11,890 nucleotides of DNA from CAZSWS01 sp964610765 (GCA_964610765.1 CAZSWS010000080.1:1-11890); one strand, 5' to 3'. Counted from the first letter of the stretch, positions 1 through 7,379 are shown. Notes: generated by a model not told the origin, from the letters alone. Made by a program: numbers and translations.

Positions 1-86
1 CTTTTAACCTTCGTTGAAAGAGCTTTTGAGCCTCGTCGGAAGAGCTTTCGACGAACGTCAGAAGCTCTTCTAACAGCCGTTAAAAG
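1..86. repeat. Nested palindromic repeat, potential long hairpin
   Basis: Three nested inverted-repeat stems are visible: 1-8 (CTTTTAAC) with 79-86 (GTTAAAAG); 13-25 with 62-74 (one mismatch and one G-T pair); and 33-38 (TCGTCG) with 49-54 (CGACGA), extended inward by a few pairs. The two left arms are also direct repeats: 11-29 and 33-51 match at 16 of 19 positions around a core AAGAGCTTT, and the right arm 62-70 is the same core inverted. Position 39-47 can instead pair with 62-70 (9 bp), so two mutually exclusive folds exist. No coding potential was recognised. It may be the 3' end structure of an upstream gene or a dispersed extragenic repeat. It starts at the window edge and may extend further left. 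Confidence 0.7.
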
Positions 87-365
87 ATTAAATGTCTCTA
101 TCGATTCGATAAAAAGACCGGATGCATTTATTAGAAAGACTATTCCTTTATGAATAAGTGGCTGCTATTCTGTAAGCCGGAAAAATAAAGAACGCATAAC
201 TTGTTTTATTTTTGTTGCGTTTTTGAAAATGATACCACTAATTAGTCTGATTAATGAGGTAAAAGGTGTCGTTTTTCGATATTTTTCCTTATACTAGCTG
301 TTTCATTTTTTACGTATGATTTCTGTTGTCCTAACAGGGATTATATTTTATACATTTATACATAT
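87..365 (+). promoter_or_regulatory. AT-rich intergenic region and probable metY leader
   Basis: No gene was found here. A Bacteroidota-like -7 box, TATTTTTG, lies at 207-214, but no TTTG sits at the expected distance upstream, so the promoter call is weak. If it is used, metY has a leader of roughly 145 bases. Within that leader are a perfect 10-base palindrome ACTAATTAGT at 237-246 and a small hairpin CTGTT/AACAG at 323-327 and 333-337, about 30 bases before the metY start. No SAM-I riboswitch core and no convincing SAM-II motif were recognised. Confidence 0.35.
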
Positions 366-1649
366 ATGAAACAGAAAAACAAATTAGGAACTATTTGTGT
401 GCAGGGAGGCTGGAAGCCCAAAAACGGTGAGCCTCGTGTTTTGCCAATTTACCAAAGTACAACCTATAAATATGAGACAAGTGAGCAAATGGCTCGTCTG
501 TTTGACTTGGAAGAGTCGGGTTATTTTTATACCCGGTTACAAAATCCTACTAATGATTGCGTAGCTGCGAAAATAGCCGAACTGGAAGGTGGTGTGGCTG
601 CCATGCTAACTTCGTCAGGTCAGGCGGCTTCATTTTATGCGATATTTAATATTTGTTCGGCAGGCGATCATATCGTTTCTGCTTCTGCCATTTATGGTGG
701 AACATTTAACTTGTTTGAAATTACGTTTAGGAAAATGGGTATTGATGTAACGTTTGTTGATCAGGATGCTTCTGAAGAAGAAATTAAAAAAGCATTCAAA
801 CCCAATACTAAATTGTTGTTTGGTGAGACCATCGCTAATCCGGCTATTGCAGTGTTAGATATTGAAAAGTTTGCGCGTGTTGCCCATGAAGAGGGAGTTC
901 CTTTAATTATAGACAATACATTCCCGACTCCGATTAATTGTCGTCCGATAGAGTGGGGAGCAGATATTGTGACCCATTCGACTACGAAATATATGGATGG
1001 GCATGCAACAGCCGTGGGTGGTGTGATTGTAGATAGTGGTAATTTTGATTGGGACAAGTACAAAGAGAAATTCCCGGGCTTGACCACTCCAGATCCTTCT
1101 TATCATGGCTTGACTTATACGGAGACATTTGGTAAAAATGCTTATATAACTAAAGCTACTGTTCAGTTGATGAGGGATTTAGGGTCTACTCAGTCGCCGC
1201 AGAACGCTTTTTTGCTTAATTTAGGATTAGAGACGTTGCATTTACGCGTGCCTAGACATTGTGAAAATGCGCTGAAAGTGGCTCAGTACCTTGAAAAACA
1301 CCCCAAAGTGGCTTGGGTGAATTATAGTGGACTCCCAAATAATAAATACTATACACTGGCACAAAAGTATTTGCCGAATGGTTCTTGTGGTGTGTTGTCG
1401 TTAGGAATTAAAGGGGGACGTGATGTAGCTATTCGCTTTATGGATAGTTTGAAGTTTGTAGCTATTGTTACACACGTTGCTGATGCACGCTCCTGTGTGC
1501 TTCATCCGGCTAGTCATACGCATAGGCAACTGTCTGACGAACAGTTGATAGAGGCTGGAGTTGCTCCGGATTTAATTCGTTTTTCAGTAGGTATTGAAGA
1601 TGTAGAAGATATCATTGCTGATGTAGAACAGGCTTTGCTTAAGGTCTGA
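366..1649 (+). CDS. metY: O-acetylhomoserine sulfhydrylase (O-acetylhomoserine aminocarboxypropyltransferase)
   Basis: This PLP enzyme (fold type I, Cys/Met metabolism family) converts O-acetylhomoserine and sulfide to homocysteine in the cytoplasm, the direct sulfhydrylation route to methionine. Visible hallmarks are the cofactor-phosphate residues Tyr55 and Arg57 (YFYTRLQNPT) and Ser84-Gly-Gln86, the pyridine-binding Asp183 (IIDNTF), the Schiff-base Lys208 in HSTTKY, and Arg405 (IRFSVG) for the substrate carboxylate. The 427-residue length and the segment PDPSYHGL at 242-249 fit O-acetylhomoserine sulfhydrylases better than the shorter cystathionine gamma-synthases or lyases (about 380-400 residues). 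The ATG at 366 begins the family's usual N-terminus (LGTICVQGG). A strong terminator follows, so it is probably monocistronic. Substrate choice (O-acetyl versus O-succinyl) is inferred from family resemblance. Confidence 0.93.
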   Translation: MKQKNKLGTICVQGGWKPKNGEPRVLPIYQSTTYKYETSEQMARLFDLEESGYFYTRLQNPTNDCVAAKIAELEGGVAAMLTSSGQAASFYAIFNICSAGDHIVSASAIYGGTFNLFEITFRKMGIDVTFVDQDASEEEIKKAFKPNTKLLFGETIANPAIAVLDIEKFARVAHEEGVPLIIDNTFPTPINCRPIEWGADIVTHSTTKYMDGHATAVGGVIVDSGNFDWDKYKEKFPGLTTPDPSYHGLTYTETFGKNAYITKATVQLMRDLGSTQSPQNAFLLNLGLETLHLRVPRHCENALKVAQYLEKHPKVAWVNYSGLPNNKYYTLAQKYLPNGSCGVLSLGIKGGRDVAIRFMDSLKFVAIVTHVADARSCVLHPASHTHRQLSDEQLIEAGVAPDLIRFSVGIEDVEDIIADVEQALLKV

Positions 1650-1677
1650 AATAAAGAAATGTATTAACTTACTAACA

Positions 1678-1721
1678 CACCCTTTCTCAGTGAAAACTTT
1701 TTGGTGAGAAAGGGTGCTTTT
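1678..1721 (+). terminator. Rho-independent terminator of metY
   Basis: A perfect 12-bp inverted repeat pairs CACCCTTTCTCA (1678-1689) with TGAGAAAGGGTG (1705-1716) across a 15-base loop. A short T run (CTTTT, 1717-1721) follows. It begins 28 bases after the metY stop codon. Confidence 0.85.
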
Positions 1722-1728
1722 AAATTTG
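1700..1728 (+). promoter_or_regulatory. Candidate promoter overlapping the metY terminator
   Basis: TAAATTTG at 1721-1728 is a perfect match to the Bacteroidota -7 consensus TAnnTTTG. A TTTG at 1700-1703, in the terminator loop, could serve as the -33 element, but the spacer of 17 bases is shorter than the usual ~20. The predicted transcription start falls around 1732-1735, just before the glycosidase ATG at 1736, which would make the mRNA almost leaderless. The alternative is that TAAATTTG is a chance match and the gene is read by leakage through the terminator. Confidence 0.4.
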
Positions 1729-1735
1729 ATAAATC

Positions 1736-2698
1736 ATGAAAAAACCTTTTGTTTTAACGCTTGTTTTTCTATTCTCTATCATTTCGATTACACACGCCTT
1801 AGGTAGTGAAGACTTAGCTGAAGAGTCTGAAAAGAAAGAAGCTCTAATACCTTTTGGAGATCCATTTATTATGCTTTATGAAAACACTTACTATGCGTAT
1901 GGAACGCATGGAGAGCATGGAATAGAGGTCTATACATCAGACGATTTGTTAACATGGAAGAAAAACTCAACGCTTGCTTTGCATAAGGATGATTCTTGGG
2001 GTGATCGTTGGTTTTGGGCTCCTGAAGTTTATTACATCGCAGATAAGAATCAGTTTTTTATGTATTATTCAGCCGATGAGCATATTTGTGTAGCTACGGC
2101 TGATTCACCTGTTGGTCCTTTTAAGCAGACCGTAAAAAAGCCAATGATTGCTACCGAGAAGTGCATAGACAACTCGCTGTTTGTGGATGATGACGGGAAG
2201 CCTTATTTATATTTCGACCGGTTTAATGATGGGTTAAATATTTGGGTAGGTGAATTGGAAAGCGATTTGAAAACGATTAAAACAGAAACATTGACTCCTT
2301 GTATTCATGTTTCCCAGCCTTGGGAAGAAGTTCATCCTCGGGTAAATGAAGGTCCTTTTGTTGTGAAACATAAAGGAAAATACTACATGACTTATTCGGG
2401 AAATAGTTATGAAAGTCCTTTTTATGGGGTGGGCTATGCCGTGGCAGACTCGCCTGTAGGACCTTGGACGAAGTACGAGAAGAATCCAATTTTACAGAAA
2501 CCGGAAGATTTAGTAGGAGTGGGGCATAGTGCTATGTTCCGTGATAAAAAAGGGAAACTTCGAATAGTTTTTCACGCACATTATTCGAAAGAACGTATTC
2601 ATCCCCGTGGTATGTATATCGCTGATGTTGTGTTTACTAAAGGAAAAAATCCTGTAATGAAAATAGGTAAAAAGATTTTACGTCCGACTTATAAATAG
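1736..2698 (+). CDS. Secreted glycoside hydrolase, family 43 (GH43)
   Basis: This is a predicted exported five-bladed beta-propeller glycosidase. GH43 members hydrolyse arabinosides, xylosides or galactosides with inversion. Residues 1-21 form a Sec signal peptide (MKK then a hydrophobic stretch, probable cleavage near HA-LG); no lipobox cysteine was seen. The family's three acids are in place: general base Asp42 (FGDPFIML), pKa modulator Asp145 (CIDNSLFVDDDGKPYLYF) and general acid Glu205 (VNEGPFV). His264 (GVGHSAMF) matches the conserved histidine near the central channel. FWAPEVYY at 93-100 is also typical. At 320 residues it is a single catalytic domain without an accessory module. The next gene starts eight bases after the stop, so the two are probably co-transcribed. 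The GH43 subfamily and substrate cannot be fixed from sequence alone; arabinose-containing glycan is inferred from the neighbour. Confidence 0.85.
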   Translation: MKKPFVLTLVFLFSIISITHALGSEDLAEESEKKEALIPFGDPFIMLYENTYYAYGTHGEHGIEVYTSDDLLTWKKNSTLALHKDDSWGDRWFWAPEVYYIADKNQFFMYYSADEHICVATADSPVGPFKQTVKKPMIATEKCIDNSLFVDDDGKPYLYFDRFNDGLNIWVGELESDLKTIKTETLTPCIHVSQPWEEVHPRVNEGPFVVKHKGKYYMTYSGNSYESPFYGVGYAVADSPVGPWTKYEKNPILQKPEDLVGVGHSAMFRDKKGKLRIVFHAHYSKERIHPRGMYIADVVFTKGKNPVMKIGKKILRPTYK

Positions 2699-2706
2699 CC
2701 TTTATA

Positions 2707-4341
2707 ATGTTTAAAACAACCCTTGGTATCTTATTTCTTTTGTTGTCTACTCTATCGCCATTGTTGGCGCAAGTAAATGAAGCTTCCACAGCGTCTGTAC
2801 GTATCGCTTGGGATTATAGTTCGATGCAAAAAATGGCTGACAAGGGAGGGTATCCTCGCTTAACTCGCTTGCAAGATGCGTCTTTGATGCTTATTTACGA
2901 GACACGTACCGGAGATATTGTCTATAAACGTAGTTATACCAATGGAAGTACCTGGGAGAAGCCGGTGCAAGTATTCTCGCAATTTGTATATAGTAATTTG
3001 CAGGGTGAGCATACCTTAGTGAATATGGCAAACCCTGAAATCATACAATTACAGAATGGTGATTTGCTTGTTGCATGTAACTATCGTCCAGTTAAATCAG
3101 AAATAGCTCCTTATTCGATTGTTGTAAGAAGAAGTAAAGATAATGGGAAGACCTGGCTTCCCTGTCAAGTGTTGTATAATGCTGCTCCTCGCTTTACAGA
3201 TGGTTGTTGGGAACCTTCTTTTTTACAGTTGCCCGATGGAGAGCTTCAAGTTTACTTTGCGAATGAAAATCCTTACCAACAGTCTGCTGAACAAGAGATA
3301 TCCATGATTTCGTCGCCGGATAACGGGCAGACTTGGGCTTTAGAAACGAAAAAAGTTTCTTTTCGTAAAGACAGGCGAGATGGTATGCCTGTTCCCCTCT
3401 TACTGGATGATGAAATAGTGGTGGCGATTGAAGATAATTATCGTGAGGCTTTTAAGCCCTATACGGTGCGGACATCGGTTTCGGGAAATTGGGATACGTT
3501 TGTAAATGGAGATGCTGAAAAACGTAATTATGCACTTCTTTCTCCTGTTGCCGACTCAGTCTATATGGGAGCTCCTTATCTTATTCGTTTGCCAAATGGT
3601 CAAACAGCTATTTCTTATCAGACCACTGAAAATCGTTTGGCGGATTGGCAGTTGTCAACGATGGAAGTATGTATAGGTGATAAGGATGCATATAACTTCA
3701 CTCATCCAACTCGTCCTTTCCCTGTTTCTAACGACAAAGAGGCTAAGTGGAATGCGCTGGCTGTTTGGTCCGGAGATACCCTTGTTGCGCTAACTTCTTC
3801 TAATTTGGATGGATTGAATATTGCTCCATGGATGATCAAGGGTTATTTAATGCCCTCGTCTTTATGGGTTAGTAAAGATGCGGTGCCTGATTATTCTTTT
3901 TTTATTGGTTCGAAGGGTGATACAAATGTTCGAATAGCTATGAAGGATGATAAGGGAATGATTCGTATAACTTGTGATGTTTCGGATGCAACTCCTTCTA
4001 CAAAAGATGGGTTGGGGTTTTATTTTGCCTATAAAAACGCTACCTATAGAGTTGACATGAGTCGTCAAGGAGAGGTGTATGCTTGGTTGCGTAAGAAAAA
4101 GAAATGGTTGTCAATCGCTCCTAAAGAACTTAGGAGAGAGGTAGAAGAAACGGCAGTGGGCTATAAGCTTCACTTATCTATCCCTCAAAATGCCTTTGCC
4201 GGATTTCTTCAAAAAGAGTTTTATTTCAATGTGGTGCTTTCAGCCTATCAAGATGAAAAAATAGGCTATGAGGAGACTTTGGTTCATGCCGAGCTAGAGC
4301 AACCTTCTACCTGGATTAAGGCCTATTTAGGTAGCGAGTAG
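2707..4341 (+). CDS. Secreted sialidase-fold glycosidase, GH93-like, with CBM9-like C-terminal domain
   Basis: A signal peptide spans residues 1-21 (cleavage LLA-Q). Residues about 30-385 look like a six-bladed propeller of the sialidase superfamily, with Asp-box motifs SYTNGSTW (76-83), SKDNGKTW (143-150) and SPDNGQTW (203-210). WEPSFLQLPDGELQVYFANE at 168-187 and GMPVPLLL...VAIED (226-243) resemble GH93 exo-1,5-alpha-L-arabinanases, whose catalytic pair are glutamates; Glu169 and Glu242 are the candidates here. The FRIP motif and clear arginine triad of true sialidases were not seen. Residues about 390-540 resemble a CBM9-like beta-sandwich (YRVDMSRQGEV, GYKLHLSIPQNAF). It is predicted to release arabino-oligosaccharides from arabinan ends together with the upstream GH43. 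The family call is by motif recognition and is tentative; an uncharacterised BNR-repeat glycosidase is the alternative. Confidence 0.65.
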   Translation: MFKTTLGILFLLLSTLSPLLAQVNEASTASVRIAWDYSSMQKMADKGGYPRLTRLQDASLMLIYETRTGDIVYKRSYTNGSTWEKPVQVFSQFVYSNLQGEHTLVNMANPEIIQLQNGDLLVACNYRPVKSEIAPYSIVVRRSKDNGKTWLPCQVLYNAAPRFTDGCWEPSFLQLPDGELQVYFANENPYQQSAEQEISMISSPDNGQTWALETKKVSFRKDRRDGMPVPLLLDDEIVVAIEDNYREAFKPYTVRTSVSGNWDTFVNGDAEKRNYALLSPVADSVYMGAPYLIRLPNGQTAISYQTTENRLADWQLSTMEVCIGDKDAYNFTHPTRPFPVSNDKEAKWNALAVWSGDTLVALTSSNLDGLNIAPWMIKGYLMPSSLWVSKDAVPDYSFFIGSKGDTNVRIAMKDDKGMIRITCDVSDATPSTKDGLGFYFAYKNATYRVDMSRQGEVYAWLRKKKKWLSIAPKELRREVEETAVGYKLHLSIPQNAFAGFLQKEFYFNVVLSAYQDEKIGYEETLVHAELEQPSTWIKAYLGSE

Positions 4342-4363
4342 CTAGATTGCCCTTTCTTTTACT

Positions 4364-4371
4364 TAAATTTG
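4364..4371 (+). promoter_or_regulatory. Candidate -7 promoter box for the thioredoxin gene
   Basis: TAAATTTG matches the Bacteroidota -7 consensus TAnnTTTG. No TTTG is present about 20 bases upstream, so support is only partial. A start near 4376 would give a leader of about 53 bases. No terminator was seen between the glycosidase stop (4341) and this box. Confidence 0.4.
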
Positions 4372-4428
4372 TAGAAGGCGGTATGCCGATTTATTATAAT
4401 TGTTTAATCTCTAATAAAAGAGCGTGGT

Positions 4429-4725
4429 ATGGAAAAATTTAGCGATATTATTCGAGGAGAAAAGCCTGTTTTAGTAGATTTCTTTGCAACCTGGTGTGGC
4501 CCATGTAAAGCCATGTCACCTATTATAGATCAGGTGGGAAAAGAAATGAAAGAGCAGATGCGCACGTTGAAGGTAGATGTAGATAAAAATCAAGCTTTAG
4601 CAGCTAAACTTACCATTCAGGGTGTGCCTACATTTATTTTGTTTAAAAAAGGTCAAATAGTTTGGAGACACTCAGGTGGTATCGATCGAGTGAGTCTGAT
4701 AAACAAACTTAAAGAGAATCTATAA
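4429..4725 (+). CDS. trxA: Thioredoxin
   Basis: A small cytoplasmic dithiol oxidoreductase that reduces protein disulfides and is itself recharged by thioredoxin reductase. The active site is WCGPC with Cys23 and Cys26 (FFATWCGPCKAMSP), and the cis-proline is Pro67 in GVPTF, as in classical thioredoxins. KVDVDKN at 48-54 is the usual central strand, and a C-terminal helix (IDRVSLINKLKENL) closes the fold. There is no signal peptide or membrane segment, which argues against a TlpA or ResA type periplasmic protein. At 98 residues it is slightly shorter than E. coli TrxA, the N-terminal strand being brief. It appears to be a single-gene unit between the glycosidase pair and ligA. Bacteroidota usually carry several thioredoxins, so the symbol is a family assignment rather than a proven orthologue. 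Confidence 0.88.
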   Translation: MEKFSDIIRGEKPVLVDFFATWCGPCKAMSPIIDQVGKEMKEQMRTLKVDVDKNQALAAKLTIQGVPTFILFKKGQIVWRHSGGIDRVSLINKLKENL

Positions 4726-4754
4726 TCTTATTTAATAGGGTTTACTAAAAAACA

Positions 4755-4790
4755 GTATTCTTTGGATAGAATGCTTATTTTCTCTTTCTT
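4755..4790 (+). terminator. Possible weak terminator after the thioredoxin gene
   Basis: GTATTCT (4755-4761) pairs with AGAATGC (4768-4774), including one G-T pair, around a six-base loop. A T-rich tract (4775-4790) follows. The stem is short and AT-rich, so efficiency is doubtful. A second weak hairpin, TTCTTC/GAAGAA at 4786-4791 and 4800-4805, lies between it and ligA. Confidence 0.35.
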
Positions 4791-4839
4791 CGTTCAAAAG
4801 AAGAACTATAAATCCTAACTACTACTAACAGACTTTTTT

Positions 4840-6843
4840 ATGAATGAAGATATAAGGCTGAAGATTAGCGAGCTAAGGGATGTGTTGGACAAACACAATC
4901 ACAACTATTATGTATTGTCTCGGCCAACTATCTCAGACTTTGAGTTTGACAAACTGTTGAAGGAATTACAGGAGTTGGAGGCACAATTTCCCGAGTTTGA
5001 TGACCCCAACTCACCTACGCGTCGTGTAGGCAGCGATATCTCGAAAGAGTTTGAACAAGTGAAGCACCAATACCCGATGCTATCTTTGTCTAATACTTAT
5101 TCTGCTGAAGAGGTCAGTGACTTTTACGAGCGGGTCTCTAAGTTGTTGAATGAGCCTTTTGAAATAGTTGCCGAATTAAAGTTTGATGGGACATCTATTT
5201 CGCTGACTTATGAAGATGGAAAGTTGCTGCGTGCTGTTACAAGGGGTGATGGAGAACAAGGTGATGATGTGACGAATAATGTGAAAACCATTCGCTCAAT
5301 ACCTTTACGTTTGCAAGGAGATGACTATCCGACACTGTTTGAAATCAGAGGGGAAATTTTATTGCCTTGGGCTGAGTTTGACCGTCTTAACAAAGAGCGT
5401 GAGGAGCAAGAAGAACCCCTCTTTGCTAACCCGCGTAATGCTGCATCCGGAACACTTAAGCAGCAAAACTCATCGATAGTGGCCTCTCGCAGGCTTGATG
5501 CCTACTTTTACTACTTATTAGGAGAGAATCTTCCGGCTGAAGGGCATTATGAAAATCTGGAATATGCCCGTAAGTGGGGATTTAAAATATCAGAGCATAC
5601 ACGTAAGTGCGCAACGATAGAAGATGTACTGGAGTTTTTGAAGCATTGGGATGAAGAGCGAAAAAACCTTCCGGTAGCTACTGATGGCGTTGTGTTAAAG
5701 GTCAACTCCTTAAATCAACAACGCAACTTAGGCTTTACGGCTAAGAGTCCTCGCTGGGCAATTGCCTATAAATTTCAAGCAGAAAGAGTAGCTTCCAGAT
5801 TAAATTCGGTCACTTTTCAAGTGGGGCGTACCGGGGTTGTTACTCCGGTAGCTAATTTGGAGCCTGTATTGTTGTCCGGTACGATCGTGAAACGTGCATC
5901 GCTACACAATGAAGATATAATCAAAAGCCTTGATTTGCATATTGGAGATAAGGTTTATGTGGAAAAAGGTGGTGAAATCATTCCTAAAATAGTTGGAGTA
6001 GATACAGAAGCGCGTTCTATGATGCATGGTGCTGAGGTGCTTTTTGCTACGCATTGTCCGGTATGTAAAACCAAGTTGTCGCGCCAACCGGGCGAAGCAG
6101 CCTACTACTGTCCGAATGAATATGGATGTCCTCCGCAGATTAAAGGTAAGATAGAGCATTTTGTTACCCGAAAAGCCATGAATATCAACATGGGGGTAGA
6201 GACAATTGAGGCATTGTATGATGCCGGGCTGGTTCAAAATGCAGCAGATTTATATACAGTTTGTTATGATGACCTGATTGTTTTGGAACGATGGGCAGAT
6301 AAAAGTGCACGTAACTTGCTGGAAAGTATAGAGCAGTCTAAACAGATTCCTTTTGAGCGAGTTCTTTTTAGTTTAGGTATTCGCTTTGTAGGCGAAACGG
6401 TGTCTAAAAAGCTTACACGTGCTTTTGCTTCGATTGAACAGCTTTCTGAAGCAACTTATGATGAGTTGATAGCGGTTGATGAAGTAGGGGATAGGATAGC
6501 TCAAAGCGTATTATCATATTTTTCAGATGAGAGAAATAAGCAACTGATTGCACGCTTGCAATCGTACGGATTGCAAATGAAGTTGGACGAAAGTTTGGCA
6601 ACTACCTTTACGGATAAACTTGCCGGATTGACGATTGTTATCTCCGGTACTTTTGCGAAGCATTCGCGTGATGAGTATAAGCAGCTGATTGAACAGCATG
6701 GAGGAAAGAACAGCGGATCTGTATCTTCAAAAACTCATTTTATATTGGCTGGAGAAAATATGGGTCCTGCAAAGTTAGACAAAGCTAAAAAGTTGGGAGT
6801 AAAGGTTATCAATGAAAATGATTTTCTCGAAATGATTCAATGA
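4840..6843 (+). CDS. ligA: NAD+-dependent DNA ligase LigA
   Basis: It seals nicks in duplex DNA during replication and repair, using NAD+ as adenylate donor. The domain order is standard for bacterial LigA at 667 residues. The Ia region comes first (residues 1-70, with ISDFEFDKLL). The adenylation domain follows, with catalytic Lys114 in AELKFDG, then TRGDGEQGDD (134-143) and FANPRNAASGTL (195-206). An OB fold includes FQVGRTGVVTPVA (326-338) and SLHNED (354-359). The zinc finger is Cys406, Cys409, Cys424, Cys430 (CxxC...C-x5-C). Helix-hairpin-helix repeats span about 440-580, and a BRCT domain runs from about 592 to 667. The first HhH hairpin reads MNINMGVET (447-455), one residue shorter than the usual DGLG or DGMG form. 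The stop overlaps the start of the next gene by four bases. A likely essential housekeeping gene. Confidence 0.97.
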   Translation: MNEDIRLKISELRDVLDKHNHNYYVLSRPTISDFEFDKLLKELQELEAQFPEFDDPNSPTRRVGSDISKEFEQVKHQYPMLSLSNTYSAEEVSDFYERVSKLLNEPFEIVAELKFDGTSISLTYEDGKLLRAVTRGDGEQGDDVTNNVKTIRSIPLRLQGDDYPTLFEIRGEILLPWAEFDRLNKEREEQEEPLFANPRNAASGTLKQQNSSIVASRRLDAYFYYLLGENLPAEGHYENLEYARKWGFKISEHTRKCATIEDVLEFLKHWDEERKNLPVATDGVVLKVNSLNQQRNLGFTAKSPRWAIAYKFQAERVASRLNSVTFQVGRTGVVTPVANLEPVLLSGTIVKRASLHNEDIIKSLDLHIGDKVYVEKGGEIIPKIVGVDTEARSMMHGAEVLFATHCPVCKTKLSRQPGEAAYYCPNEYGCPPQIKGKIEHFVTRKAMNINMGVETIEALYDAGLVQNAADLYTVCYDDLIVLERWADKSARNLLESIEQSKQIPFERVLFSLGIRFVGETVSKKLTRAFASIEQLSEATYDELIAVDEVGDRIAQSVLSYFSDERNKQLIARLQSYGLQMKLDESLATTFTDKLAGLTIVISGTFAKHSRDEYKQLIEQHGGKNSGSVSSKTHFILAGENMGPAKLDKAKKLGVKVINENDFLEMIQ

Positions 6844-7364
6844 TTATGCTGAAGAAATATTTATTAAAAAGAAAACTGCGTGCTTTGTTGAATCAAAGAA
6901 ATTTAAATAAGGCGGCTGAATACATACCTCTTGAAAAAGATAAGTCGGTTGTTATCTATATGGATAAGTCTGCTTGTTCAAAGCTTGAGGCAGAAATAAA
7001 AGCACTAAGGAAACGCGTCAAATCTGTGAGTTGTATTATTTATACGGTTGATAAAAATGACTCGGATACTTCGGATACGGTGTTTTTAGCAGTCGAAAAG
7101 GATTTTACTAAGTTGGGACTTCCGACCACTCAGACGCTTGAAAAGATTCAGAAAATTGAAACAGATATATTGATTGATTTAACAGATAGGACGGCTTATT
7201 CGATGAAATATCTTTTTGCCAATCACCCGGCACGCATGAAAGTCGGGGCTAAAGATGATGCGTATGATTTGTATAACTTTTCTATAGCTATTTCTGACGA
7301 TAAATCAGACAGTTCCTTTCTTTTTAAACAAATTATCTATTATTTGGATACTATTCATTCATGA
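6840..7364 (+). CDS. DUF6913-family protein of unknown function
   Basis: A 174-residue protein whose function is not known. The C-terminal pattern (ILIDLTDRTAYSMKYLFANH, then ARMKVGAKDDAYDLYNFSIAI and a final KQIIYYLDTI helix) resembles the Bacteroidota family annotated as DUF6913. The N-terminus is basic (LKKYLLKRKLRALLNQR), and residues about 35-95 alternate strands and helices like a small alpha/beta domain. No signal peptide, membrane segment or catalytic motif was recognised. The ATG at 6840 overlaps the ligA stop (ATGA), implying translational coupling; the in-frame ATG at 6846 is an alternative start. The gene lies between ligA and dapA, an arrangement I believe recurs in Bacteroidota, but I cannot verify that here. 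The family call is from recall of the motif pattern. Confidence 0.72.
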   Translation: MIMLKKYLLKRKLRALLNQRNLNKAAEYIPLEKDKSVVIYMDKSACSKLEAEIKALRKRVKSVSCIIYTVDKNDSDTSDTVFLAVEKDFTKLGLPTTQTLEKIQKIETDILIDLTDRTAYSMKYLFANHPARMKVGAKDDAYDLYNFSIAISDDKSDSSFLFKQIIYYLDTIHS

Positions 7365-7379
7365 TGATATAATTTTCTT

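Noticed and set aside
1..86. CRISPR array suggested by the ~22-base spaced repeats
   Set aside because: Only two direct copies and one inverted copy occur, they diverge from one another, there are no spacers of uniform length, and no cas gene is present.
94..118. Small hairpin around ATCGATTCGAT downstream of the palindromic repeat
   Set aside because: The pairing is four base pairs with a three-base loop and mismatched flanks, which is expected by chance in AT-rich sequence.
207..365. SAM-I or SAM-II riboswitch upstream of metY
   Set aside because: The conserved SAM-I core segments are absent. Segments loosely like SAM-II (TGATTAA followed by AAAAGG near 248-264) do not combine with a proper P1 stem.
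761..1087. Open frame on the minus strand inside metY
   Set aside because: It lies wholly within a well-supported gene, its product resembles no known family, and it has no promoter-like signal; it is a shadow of the coding strand.
2707..4341. True neuraminidase (GH33)
   Set aside because: Asp boxes are present, but the FRIP motif and the arginine triad expected of GH33 were not seen, and the WEP and GMPV motifs fit GH93 better.
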